This document shows, in pieces, positions 1 through 6,142 of a stretch of 7,287 nt of DNA. The stretch comes from an uncultured Clostridia bacterium. GTDB taxonomy: Bacteria > Bacillota > Clostridia > Oscillospirales > CAG-272. The DNA is taken from the NCBI GenBank assembly GCA_937934385.1, contig CALGZV010000361.1:1-7287 (forward strand), in the 5' to 3' direction. Within the stretch, counting starts at the first letter, position 1. Each line of letters begins with the position of its first letter. A program made the position numbers and the translations under genes. The notes under the pieces were generated by a model. It was not told the origin of the DNA, did no database searches, and saw only the letters and a program-made list of their open reading frames with translations.

Positions 1-480
1 GAAGCCTTCATCGCTGACAATATGAGCCACATTATGCGGATAGCCATCTATTATATAATGATAATATACCTTTACACCGAGACGCTCAAGCTTATCATGA
101 AAAGCAACGGCTGTTTTCTGTCCGGTAAAATGCGAGATAACAACGCTTCCGACATAAAGTCCCATGCCGCGGAACGCATCAATAAGGCGAAGAACATCGG
201 CATAATACGTTATACCTATATCTCCGCGCATTTTATTATTTTCAATATCGCCGGCATTTATTACAATGACTATTTCGACATCATCCGCCATTTTTGCCAG
301 CATTTTTATCTTACTGTCAGGCTGAAATCCGGGAAGCACCCTTGCGGCATGATAGTCGTCAAACATCTTGCCTCCGAATTCAAGATAAAGCTTGCCTCCG
401 AAACTTGCAATTCTTTTTTCAATCTCCGCGCTCTGCATGCGGATATACTTCTCGTGATCAAATCCGATTCTGCCAGTCAT
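1..480 (-). CDS. DUF1846 family protein, N-terminal part (cut by left edge)
   Basis: Reading the minus strand from ATG at 480 gives 160 uninterrupted codons to the window edge with no stop. The protein carries stretches I recognise from the DUF1846 family: GRIGFDHEKYI (residues 3-13), FGGKLYLEFGGKMFDDYHA (27-45), RVLPGFQPDSK (47-57), IVINAGDIE (72-80), and LRLIDAFRGMGLYVGSVV (97-114), then HIVSDEGF (153-160) at the edge. Family members are about 500 residues, so roughly two thirds is missing. They are soluble proteins common in Firmicutes, and I know of no established reaction. No signal peptide or membrane segment is visible. An in-frame ATG at 501 is possible, but the predicted transcript would begin only about 7 nt before it, with no ribosome binding site. 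ATG 480 has GGGAAGG upstream and places the conserved IGFD motif at the usual N-terminal position. The gene diverges from the zinc-ribbon gene at 882. Family assignment is confident; function is unknown. Confidence 0.9.
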   Translation of the reverse strand, partial: MTGRIGFDHEKYIRMQSAEIEKRIASFGGKLYLEFGGKMFDDYHAARVLPGFQPDSKIKMLAKMADDVEIVIVINAGDIENNKMRGDIGITYYADVLRLIDAFRGMGLYVGSVVISHFTGQKTAVAFHDKLERLGVKVYYHYIIDGYPHNVAHIVSDEGF

Positions 481-492
481 TTCAAGACCATA

Positions 493-499
493 CCTTCCC
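493..499 (-). promoter_or_regulatory. Ribosome binding site that decides the DUF1846 gene start
   Basis: On the minus strand GGGAAGG lies 12 nt before ATG 480. The upstream alternative ATG (499-501) overlaps this motif and has only A/T-rich sequence before it, so the motif supports the shorter start. The spacing is on the long side, which keeps some doubt. Confidence 0.55.
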
Positions 500-514
500 A
501 TATAATACTTAAAA

Positions 515-543
515 ATTATATCACATGAAAATTCTGCTGTCAA
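515..543 (-). promoter_or_regulatory. Consensus sigma-A promoter for the DUF1846 gene
   Basis: On the minus strand a perfect -35 box TTGACA (543-538) is followed by exactly 17 nt and a perfect -10 box TATAAT (520-515). TGA directly before the -10 box gives an extended -10 (TGn). Transcription should start near 508, giving a leader of about 28 nt before ATG 480. A match at all consensus positions suggests strong basal expression unless a repressor acts on it. Activity is inferred. Confidence 0.85.
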
Positions 544-563
544 TATCGCCTAAAACAAAAAAG

Positions 564-599
564 ACGCTTTTTTTCGAACATTTCCGCGAAAAAAGGCGT
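564..599. repeat. Inverted repeat between two divergent promoters
   Basis: ACGCTTTTTTTCG (564-576) pairs with CGAAAAAAGGCGT (587-599) across a 10-nt centre. All 13 positions pair if one G-U is allowed in the plus-strand RNA. It lies between the two outward-facing -35 boxes, ending 3 nt before the rightward one (603) and starting 20 nt upstream of the leftward one (543). It could be an operator for both promoters. Alternatively it is a minus-strand terminator-like hairpin, because on that strand it is followed by CTTTTTTG. The A/T tracts could also simply bend DNA. Function is inferred from position only. Confidence 0.55.
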
Positions 600-602
600 T
601 TC

Positions 603-631
603 TTGACAAAAAAACAAATATATAATATAAT
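603..631 (+). promoter_or_regulatory. Consensus sigma-A promoter for the zinc-ribbon membrane protein gene
   Basis: TTGACA (603-608), exactly 17 nt, then TATAAT (626-631). A second TATAAT at 621-626 would leave only 12 nt and is not usable with this -35 box. Transcription should start near 638, about 243 nt before the ATG at 882. I found no comparable promoter closer to the gene; candidates near 795-816 lack a -35 box. Confidence 0.8.
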
Positions 632-637
632 AACCTC

Positions 638-881
638 ATACAGTCTTGTAATGTATACTTGTTTGTAAATAAGACTCCGCGCATCTGCGGTAATACTAAA
701 CAGCAAAAAATCTGCGTTGTATATAACGCGCTGTTTTATCACGATAAAGCGACTAGTAATTGATTTTTTAATAAATTTATCTGATTGAGCGAGACATAAT
801 CATATTAACGTATATTCTTACAGCAGAACAGCAAATTCCCTGAATTAACAATAAAAAATTAAAAGAAAGGTAGCATCTTCA
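638..881 (+). promoter_or_regulatory. Long structured 5' leader, no riboswitch class recognised
   Basis: This stretch between the predicted transcription start and the ATG holds no credible ORF. The longest feature is a five-codon ATG frame at 651 without a ribosome binding site. Visible structure comprises a small hairpin CCGC (677-680)/GCGG (687-690) and a larger two-part hairpin at 698-736. The 3' end is A/T-rich and finishes with GAAAGG (865-870), 11 nt before ATG 882. I do not recognise T-box, SAM, TPP or other known leader motifs. It may be a regulatory leader or simply a long untranslated region. Confidence 0.45.
698..736 (+). promoter_or_regulatory. Two-part hairpin in the leader, possible attenuator
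   Basis: AAACAGC (698-704) pairs with GCTGTTT (730-736). Inside it GCGTT (714-718) pairs with AACGC (725-729) around a GTATAT loop, leaving a 9-nt A-rich bulge (705-713) on the 5' side only. The 3' arm runs into TTTTATC. A competing short hairpin TTTAT (735-739)/ATAAA (744-748) shares two bases with it. The short U-run would make a weak terminator, so a switch is possible but not shown. Confidence 0.4.
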
Positions 882-2753
882 ATGTCGATCTGCAAATATT
901 GCGGCGGGACAGCGCCGGACGGCACGGATATATGCCGCAACTGCGGCATATTACTGAAAATTGCCGACTCAAATATTGACAAAAATATATCCGCAGATAC
1001 ATCGGAAGCTGAATCAACCGCGCCTCACGATCCGACAGAGATTCTTGCCATAGCCGAAACAGCAAATAAAGCTGACACGGACTTAAAAGCTACCGCTAAT
1101 ACAGTTGAAATTCCCGAAAAAGTGGAATATTCCGAACGGTCAGATATGCCTAACACGGAATCAGTAGATAAACCTTTTTCTGAAACGAAGAAAAGCACAG
1201 TAATTCCAGGCATTGAAACCGAATATAATACCGAACACAACAAAAATGAATATAACAGCGTCAATCCCGGTGTAACAGAAGTTCATAAGCTTGCTCATCT
1301 GACCACGATAGATATTCCCGAAAATGAAGGCGGAAAGTCCGATACAGCAAACAAATCCGAGATTCCATCTTCCACGGACGGGATGCCCGGAACTGAAGAT
1401 CTGACAACACTTGCGGAACTGTCTGAAATGACAAAAAATGATATATCCGCTTCGGATACACCGGAAATTGCAGAAGCTGCTATAGAAGTAACTCCTGAGA
1501 AACCTGATAAATCAAAAACATCCGAGCCGCCCGCATCAAAAGAAAAGCGGTCATTATCAGAAATAAACGGCCGCACTGCAAACAACACAATAAATTCGGA
1601 TAATATTGCAGACTGTACCGAAAATAAAATAAACAATCCGGCTAAAGAAACGGCCGTAAAACATGATTATGAAGCAGTCGCGCAGAAAAAATCCGATACT
1701 GAAACCGGTACGGATATTCAAAATACCGAAAAAACAACACCAGAAATACCGAATACAGATGAAAGACCGTCTTACAGCGTTGAATCAGATAAAAACACAA
1801 ATGATGATGAAAATTCTCATGGTCAAACAGATAATTCTTCTAAGCTTTCACCTGAAATAATGGAAGCCGTCGCTGCAGTACTGAATCAAAGGCTTACGGA
1901 GCCGCCTGGCATAGAAAAAAACGCTGAAAAGTCCGAGAAAAAAACGTCCGACCGCAAAAAAGAACAAGCCTTAAAACCTGCGAGCAACACTTTAAAAAGG
2001 ATAAAAAATCTGTTTGCAGCAATAAAAAAATCAACCGTATCGGTAATCCGAAAAGCCTCATCAACCGCGATATCCATAGCAGATTCCGCAGCAAAAGCGA
2101 TACAACTATTTAAAGAAAGAAAAGCTGTACGATCTGCCACAGCCATAACCAAAAAAACATTTGTATTCGTAAAAAAAACGACGATAAAAACAGCCCATTT
2201 CTTTATGGGAACAAAGTATCCGGACGGCATGTTTACAGAATCTGAGATAAGAAATAACGCTTTAACAGCATGTATAGCGTATTTTCCGCTGATGTTTCCG
2301 ATACCGTCGATACTTCGGCCGAAATCACGATATCTGCGCTATCATTCGATATGCGGAGCAGCCGAAACCCTGTGTATGGTAATCGTAATATTCTTAAAAA
2401 GACTCATATGTCAAATATTGAAAAACGTATTTACAGTAACTGTAAACGCAGGAAGCTCCTTTGAACACATGGCGCTCAGCCACACCGGAATATACATGAT
2501 ATCGGCAACTGAAATCATTTCATACATTATAATATTTGTAATATTTATAAGCTGCGTCGCTATGCCTGTATTCGGGCGTAAGCATTCGCTCGCACCGGAT
2601 ATTTTCTATAAACTTGCAGAATCGTCATATTCTTCGGCTCCGGACCAAAACCAAACCGAATGCTCGGCCGACAACACAGCATACAAATCCTCGCGTGATG
2701 AGTCTATATGTAAAACAAATAAAACAGACGACAAACCGAAAAACAAAACTTAA
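882..2753 (+). CDS. Zinc-ribbon membrane protein with very long charged linker and DUF4870/Tic20-like C-terminus
   Basis: The protein has 623 residues and three parts. Residues 4-21 form a zinc ribbon with two CxxC knuckles (C4, C7, C18, C21). Residues 25-345 are low-complexity, rich in Glu, Asp, Ser, Thr, Asn and Lys and poor in hydrophobics. Residues 346-440 turn strongly basic with helical stretches (IKKSTVSVIRKASSTAISIA). Residues 450-580 look like a small membrane domain: an entry helix FTESEIRNNA, hydrophobic segments near 460-478, 488-510 and 533-562, and SRYLRYHSICGA between the first two. The last recalls the SRFxRFHxxQG motif of DUF4870/Tic20-like proteins; the usual Gln is Cys here. 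Clostridial proteins with a zinc ribbon, a linker and this membrane domain exist but are typically about 200-300 residues, so the linker is what is expanded. There is no signal peptide, so the ribbon is probably cytosolic. The start is supported by GAAAGG 11 nt upstream. The frame is intact and unusually AAA-rich. Function is unknown. Confidence 0.85.
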   Translation: MSICKYCGGTAPDGTDICRNCGILLKIADSNIDKNISADTSEAESTAPHDPTEILAIAETANKADTDLKATANTVEIPEKVEYSERSDMPNTESVDKPFSETKKSTVIPGIETEYNTEHNKNEYNSVNPGVTEVHKLAHLTTIDIPENEGGKSDTANKSEIPSSTDGMPGTEDLTTLAELSEMTKNDISASDTPEIAEAAIEVTPEKPDKSKTSEPPASKEKRSLSEINGRTANNTINSDNIADCTENKINNPAKETAVKHDYEAVAQKKSDTETGTDIQNTEKTTPEIPNTDERPSYSVESDKNTNDDENSHGQTDNSSKLSPEIMEAVAAVLNQRLTEPPGIEKNAEKSEKKTSDRKKEQALKPASNTLKRIKNLFAAIKKSTVSVIRKASSTAISIADSAAKAIQLFKERKAVRSATAITKKTFVFVKKTTIKTAHFFMGTKYPDGMFTESEIRNNALTACIAYFPLMFPIPSILRPKSRYLRYHSICGAAETLCMVIVIFLKRLICQILKNVFTVTVNAGSSFEHMALSHTGIYMISATEIISYIIIFVIFISCVAMPVFGRKHSLAPDIFYKLAESSYSSAPDQNQTECSADNTAYKSSRDESICKTNKTDDKPKNKT

Positions 2754-2837
2754 AACTATAAAATCCGTCATAAAATTATCAGTTATCAAAAACCTGTTCT
2801 GATTATTAAATTTAACTATATAAATCAAAATCAGTAA

Positions 2838-2871
2838 AAGGACATGTCAACAGCTTAGTTGATATGTCCTT
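2838..2871. terminator. Shared terminator hairpin between convergent genes
   Basis: AAGGACATGTCAAC (2838-2851) pairs with GTTGATATGTCCTT (2858-2871) over 14 positions, with one G-U in the plus-strand RNA and a 6-nt loop. It lies between the stop of the zinc-ribbon gene (2753) and the stop of rsmE (2892), which face each other. On the minus strand the stem is followed by TTTTACTGATTTTG. On the plus strand it is followed by AAATTTTG. Both U-runs are weak, but the position suits a bidirectional terminator. Confidence 0.7.
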
Positions 2872-2891
2872 AAATTTTGATATTAATACTA

Positions 2892-3668
2892 TTATCGGCT
2901 GCCGAGTTCATATCTTGCAGCAAGACAGGTGAGAACAAACGGAGATGCGGTTTCACATCTGAGTATCCTGCTGCCGAGTCCTGCAAGCAGCAAACCCGAT
3001 TCGGACGCAAGCTTTACCTCTCCGTATCCGAAACCGCCCTCAGGTCCGACCATAAAACGTATATCCGACGGAATATAGTTTTCCCGTCCGTTTTCAAAAC
3101 GTGCAAGAAGTTCTCCGAGCTTCTCGGTTGGATATTCACCGTCCGAACCGCCCTCATAGCACATAAAACGAAGCTCTCCGCCCGACATTTCTGCAAGTGC
3201 ATCCGAAATTTCGCCGACAAAGCGAACCTCCGGAACGATACCGCGTCCGCACTGTTTCGCAGCCTCAAGCGCTATGCTTCCGAAACGCGCAAGCTTTTTA
3301 TCCACACTGTCGCCCTTCATCTTTGCGATACAGCGTTCGCTTTCGAAAAAAACTATCTCCGAAACGCCGCATTCAACCGATTTCTGTACGATAACATCAG
3401 CGCGCTCCCCTTTTGGGAGTGCCTGATACAGCCGGGCGGTATACGGAGGTTCGGCCTCACTCATGCTCACCGACATCACGCGCGCCGACACCTCTGTCGG
3501 TGTTATGGTCTCAAGCGAACATGTATATTCATTTCTTGCAAAATCACATAGCGTTATGCTGTCTCCGACGCGCATACGCAGCGATAGCGCAATATGTCTC
3601 GCGTCGCTTCCGGTAACGGTCGCTGTCCCGCCGCTGATCGCCGATCCGTCTATAAAAAAGCGCGGCAT
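2892..3668 (-). CDS. rsmE: 16S rRNA (uracil1498-N3)-methyltransferase
   Basis: RsmE uses S-adenosylmethionine to methylate N3 of U1498 in 16S rRNA on the small ribosomal subunit, in the cytoplasm. The 258-residue length is close to the family's usual 240-250. The N-terminal PUA-like part (about 1-70) begins MPRFFI and contains the DARHIALSLRMRVGD stretch. The C-terminal SPOUT domain shows LPKGERADVIVQKSVECGV (84-102), EAAKQCGR (135-142), the SAM-binding knot motif MVGPEGGF (206-213) and LGSRILRCETA (231-241). Cys238 stands where Thr is usual (LRTETA); this is probably tolerated. The SxxSV segment typical after the first SPOUT motif is replaced by ERCIAK (111-116). The start is supported by GAGAGGA (3681-3675) 6 nt before the ATG. 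It is the last visible operon gene, 160 nt after prmA, and ends at the shared terminator. Confidence 0.93.
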   Translation of the reverse strand: MPRFFIDGSAISGGTATVTGSDARHIALSLRMRVGDSITLCDFARNEYTCSLETITPTEVSARVMSVSMSEAEPPYTARLYQALPKGERADVIVQKSVECGVSEIVFFESERCIAKMKGDSVDKKLARFGSIALEAAKQCGRGIVPEVRFVGEISDALAEMSGGELRFMCYEGGSDGEYPTEKLGELLARFENGRENYIPSDIRFMVGPEGGFGYGEVKLASESGLLLAGLGSRILRCETASPFVLTCLAARYELGSR

Positions 3669-3702
3669 AAAAAATCCTCTCTTTCGTTCGGTAACTCATC
3701 TG

Positions 3703-3745
3703 TATACCGTGTCGGAACATTTACTCCGAAATATTGCACGGTATA
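3703..3745 (-). promoter_or_regulatory. Hairpin in the rsmE leader
   Basis: TATACCGTG (3703-3711) pairs perfectly with CACGGTATA (3737-3745). Inside, TCGGA (3712-3716) pairs with TCCGA (3725-3729) around an 8-nt loop, leaving a 7-nt one-sided bulge (3730-3736). All 14 pairs are Watson-Crick, so the structure forms in RNA from either strand. In the operon direction it ends 34 nt before the rsmE start and is not followed by a U-run. A processing or stabilising element, or an rsmE control hairpin, is more likely than a terminator. Confidence 0.5.
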
Positions 3746-3782
3746 TCATCAGAAAATACGGTAGGTTTAAAGTACACAAACC

Positions 3783-3826
3783 AAAGCGCCGAAGTCCCCG
3801 GAAAATACCGCAGACTTCGGTGTTTT
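3783..3826 (+). terminator. Terminator-like hairpin at the 3' end of prmA, better formed on the plus strand
   Basis: AAAGCGCCGAAGTC (3783-3796) pairs with GACTTCGGTGTTTT (3813-3826). In plus-strand RNA this gives 14 continuous pairs including two G-U, a 16-nt loop with an inner CGG/CCG, and then more U-rich sequence. In the operon direction the two G-U pairs become A-C mismatches, leaving 8 solid pairs (CCGAAGTC/GACTTCGG), and the following sequence TTTGGTTTG is a poor U-run. It begins about 3 nt beyond the prmA stop. It may end antisense transcripts, act as a leaky operon terminator, or protect the prmA 3' end. Confidence 0.45.
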
Positions 3827-3828
3827 TG

Positions 3829-4743
3829 TCATATTTTTTTCATAAGGAGGCCTGTCCAGTCATTTTCATGAAGCTCCTCGACCTTTTCAAAGCCCTGCGC
3901 CTCCATTGCAGAAATAACATTTTCGCACTGAGGATCAATAATACCGGACATAACTATGTATCCGCCGCTGCGCACACATCTCCCTGTCGAAGGCGCCATA
4001 CGAAGAATTATATCCGCCGTAATATTCGCCGTTACAATGTCGGCTCCGTCCGGAGCTTTTGCGAGCAGATCAGCCTCCTCACAGGATATCTGCGCCGCGC
4101 ATCCGTTCTTCCCTATATTTTCGCGTGCAACGCGAACCGACATCGGATCGATATCGTAAGCATCTATATGTACTGCTCCGAGCTTTGCGGCACATATAGC
4201 AAGGATTCCGCTTCCCGTTCCCACGTCGGTAACTCTGTCACCCGGTCTTACGACCTTTTCGAGTAAGGCAGCGCACAAACGGGTAGTCTCATGAGTTCCG
4301 GTTCCAAAAGCCATACCAGGATCCATCGCGACAATAATATCACCTTCGCGCCGATCGTATGTATCCATTCTCCATTCGGGAACTATCACAAGATGTTCTC
4401 CGATCGCAACCGGATAGTAATACTGCTTCCAGTTGTCAGCCCAGTCCTCTTCGTTAATTCCCTCAAGCGATACCGTAACATCGAGGCTTTCCGCTCTGAA
4501 GCGATCTCTGAGAAAAGCTGCCGCCTCTGCCGCATTTATCTCCTTTGAAAGAAATATCGATACAGACGCATCGCTCCTGTTCTTGAGCGAATCATCGACA
4601 AGCTCGCCGTACATTGAGTTGTATTCCTCAATATCGGAATTATCCTCGATCATAAGATGAGCGTCGATAACTGTCATTATAGCGCTGACGCTGTCAACCT
4701 GATCCGGAGTACACTCGGTCTTTATTTTTACCCAATCGGTCAT
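3829..4743 (-). CDS. prmA: Ribosomal protein L11 methyltransferase
   Basis: PrmA transfers methyl groups from S-adenosylmethionine to lysines and the N-terminal amine of ribosomal protein L11 in the cytoplasm. Counted from the longer ATG at 4755 (308 residues), motifs are EDWADNWK (103-110), DPGMAFGTGTHETT (145-158), the SAM loop DVGTGSGIL (177-185), acidic DID (201-203) and TANITAD (242-248). All are family hallmarks in the usual order. The length fits the family's roughly 290-315 residues. I chose ATG 4743 (304 residues): the only purine-rich site, AGAAAAGG ending at 4757, is 13 nt away from it but only 1 nt from ATG 4755. Orthologues also typically begin with Met close to a Trp, as MTDW does here. 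Spacing favours neither strongly, so 4755 remains possible. The gene follows dnaJ by about 33 nt and is surely cotranscribed. Confidence 0.93.
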   Translation of the reverse strand: MTDWVKIKTECTPDQVDSVSAIMTVIDAHLMIEDNSDIEEYNSMYGELVDDSLKNRSDASVSIFLSKEINAAEAAAFLRDRFRAESLDVTVSLEGINEEDWADNWKQYYYPVAIGEHLVIVPEWRMDTYDRREGDIIVAMDPGMAFGTGTHETTRLCAALLEKVVRPGDRVTDVGTGSGILAICAAKLGAVHIDAYDIDPMSVRVARENIGKNGCAAQISCEEADLLAKAPDGADIVTANITADIILRMAPSTGRCVRSGGYIVMSGIIDPQCENVISAMEAQGFEKVEELHENDWTGLLMKKI

Positions 4744-4776
4744 ATTACTGTCCATGCCTTTTCTGATCTGTGTTTT

Positions 4777-5925
4777 TTATTTTTTAAAGATTCTGTCAAA
4801 AAATTTCTTTTTGCGGCGGTGATTTTTTTCTACAAGCGTATCCGAGAACTTGCGCAGAAGTTCTTTCTGTTCGCTGCTCAGATCGGTCGGAGTCTCTATT
4901 ACCACCGTAAAGAGAAGATCGCCGCGGTTACGCGGATTATTGATATTCGGAACGCCCTTTCCTCTGAGAGTAAATACCGTACCCGTCTGCGTTCCCGCAG
5001 GAATATTATATTTTGTCTCTCCCTCAAGCGTCGGAACAGTTATTTCTGCGCCGAGCGCAGCTTCAGGATATGTTACCGGAATATCGCAATAAAGGTTCAT
5101 GCCGTCGCGTTCGAAAAAGTCATGCGGTCTTACGCTTACCGAAATGATCAGATCGCCGTTTGAACCGCCGTTTCTTCCGGCGTCGCCCTGACCGCGGTTG
5201 GCAATACGCTGACCGTTGTCGATTCCCGCCGGAATAGATACCTCGATTTTTTTAGTAACGCGTATATAACCCTTTCCGGAGCAATTTCCGCAGGGATTTT
5301 TTATTATCTTACCTGTACCGTGACATGCATCGCAGGAGGTCGTCGTCTGGAACATTCCGAGCGCGGTACGCTTTGTTGTGCGTACCTGACCGCTTCCGCC
5401 GCAGCGTGAGCATGTTTCCGCACTGCTTCCCTTTGCAGCGCCCGAGCCTGAGCAGTCCGGACATTTTTCTATTCTGTTATATGAGATCTCTTTTTTGCAT
5501 CCGAAAACAGCTTCTTCAAATGTAAGCGTCACACGGCTCTGTATATCATTGCCCTGCATCGCCATGTTGCGGCGCGATCCGCCCGAGCCGCCTCCGAATA
5601 TTCCGCCGAGTATATCGCCGAGGTCAAAATCCATTCCCCCACCGAAACCGCCAAAATCAAAGCCGCCGAAGCCTCCGGCTCCGCCGCCTGCCGACGGATC
5701 AAGTCCCTCAAAACCGTACTGGTCATAGATAGACTTTTTCTTTTCGTCGGAAAGAACTGCGTACGCCTCATTTACTTCCTTAAATTTCTGCTCGGCTTCC
5801 TTATCACCGGGATTCATATCCGGATGATATTTCTTAGCCATCGAGCGATAAGCCTTTTTTATCTCACTGTCGGAAGCACCCTTTTGTATCCCGAGTACCT
5901 CATAATAATCTCTCTTATCAGCCAT
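4777..5925 (-). CDS. dnaJ: Chaperone protein DnaJ (Hsp40, type I)
   Basis: DnaJ delivers unfolded proteins to DnaK and stimulates its ATPase through the J domain. At 382 residues it has normal length and full type I architecture. The J domain is residues 5-70, with the essential HPD at 34-36. A Gly/Phe-rich region follows (about 77-117; [14 protein letters not shown]). Four zinc-binding CxxCxGxG repeats stand at 155-162, 172-179, 198-205 and 212-219, all intact, then a C-terminal substrate-binding region with GDLIISVSV and [10 protein letters not shown]. The tail ends in a basic run (HRRKKKFF). The start is supported by AAAGG (5935-5931) 5 nt before ATG. It lies 217 nt after dnaK, an unusually long and structured gap. 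No convincing internal promoter is seen; a TAAAAT box near 5955 lacks a -35 partner. Expression therefore probably depends on read-through from dnaK. Confidence 0.97.
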   Translation of the reverse strand: MADKRDYYEVLGIQKGASDSEIKKAYRSMAKKYHPDMNPGDKEAEQKFKEVNEAYAVLSDEKKKSIYDQYGFEGLDPSAGGGAGGFGGFDFGGFGGGMDFDLGDILGGIFGGGSGGSRRNMAMQGNDIQSRVTLTFEEAVFGCKKEISYNRIEKCPDCSGSGAAKGSSAETCSRCGGSGQVRTTKRTALGMFQTTTSCDACHGTGKIIKNPCGNCSGKGYIRVTKKIEVSIPAGIDNGQRIANRGQGDAGRNGGSNGDLIISVSVRPHDFFERDGMNLYCDIPVTYPEAALGAEITVPTLEGETKYNIPAGTQTGTVFTLRGKGVPNINNPRNRGDLLFTVVIETPTDLSSEQKELLRKFSDTLVEKNHRRKKKFFDRIFKK

Positions 5926-5962
5926 TATGACCTTTCCTTTTTCAAAGACACTTATTTTAACC

Positions 5963-5999
5963 GATCCCGAGCCATGCGGAAGCTCCGTCTTACGGGATC
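5963..5999 (-). repeat. Hairpin just upstream of dnaJ
   Basis: GATCCCG (5963-5969) pairs with CGGGATC (5993-5999), 7 perfect pairs, enclosing CGGA (5977-5980)/TCCG (5984-5987) with a 3-nt loop. In the operon direction it ends 26 nt before the dnaJ ribosome binding site and 38 nt before the ATG. It could affect dnaJ translation or mRNA cleavage. The function is unknown. Confidence 0.4.
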
Positions 6000-6028
6000 A
6001 ACAGTCACAGCGAGCCGGACGGCAAGAC

Positions 6029-6061
6029 ATGGCAGAGGAAATTTCTCATTTCCTCTGCCAT
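6029..6061 (-). repeat. Perfect 14-bp hairpin in the dnaK-dnaJ spacer
   Basis: ATGGCAGAGGAAAT (6029-6042) and ATTTCCTCTGCCAT (6048-6061) are exact inverted copies around a 5-nt loop. This is the strongest dyad in the window. In the operon direction it is followed by GTCTTGCCG, so there is no U-run and it is not a standard terminator. It sits mid-spacer, 81 nt after the dnaK stop and 103 nt before dnaJ. A role as a barrier to 3'-to-5' decay of dnaK mRNA, or as a processing site, is plausible by position. An intergenic repeat family is the alternative. Confidence 0.6.
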
Positions 6062-6089
6062 CACCGTTTACGGATCACTGCTGTAAGCC

Positions 6090-6123
6090 ATGCAGTCCTC
6101 CGCGGAGCGGTTAATCACTGCAT
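6090..6123 (-). repeat. Nested hairpin just after the dnaK stop
   Basis: ATGCAGT (6090-6096) pairs with ACTGCAT (6117-6123), and inside it CCGC (6100-6103) pairs with GCGG (6107-6110) with a GGA loop. It begins about 19 nt downstream of the dnaK stop codon on the minus strand. No U-run follows. It is the first of three dyads between dnaK and dnaJ. Confidence 0.4.
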
Positions 6124-6142
6124 TGCGGCAAAAGTCCTGCTA

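Noticed and set aside
22..528. Plus-strand open frame of 168 codons
   Set aside because: The opposite strand encodes a clear DUF1846 N-terminus across 1-480. The plus frame resembles no family I know and has no ribosome binding site.
651..668. Five-codon leader peptide starting at ATG 651
   Set aside because: There is no ribosome binding site and the codons show no amino-acid bias that would suggest attenuation.
2430..2446. 17-bp palindrome TTTACAGT-A-ACTGTAAA resembling an operator
   Set aside because: It lies deep inside the coding sequence of the zinc-ribbon protein, far from any promoter, and its spacing does not fit the BlaI/CopY type TACA-TGTA sites. It is probably chance in A/T-rich sequence.
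2877..3551. Plus-strand open frame of 224 codons antisense to rsmE
   Set aside because: RsmE motifs on the minus strand are unmistakable, and the antisense product is basic and featureless.
3463..4266. Plus-strand open frame of 267 codons across rsmE and prmA
   Set aside because: It spans two well-recognised minus-strand genes and their spacer, and its translation shows no recognisable domain. It is an antisense shadow.
6098..6107. Short palindrome CTCCGCGGAG as a separate regulator site
   Set aside because: It is only 10 bp and is already part of the nested hairpin at 6090-6123.
5926..6142. CIRCE operator or internal dnaJ promoter in the dnaK-dnaJ spacer
   Set aside because: No TTAGCACTC-N9-GAGTGCTAA element is present. 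The TAAAAT box near 5955 has no acceptable -35 box at 16-18 nt.
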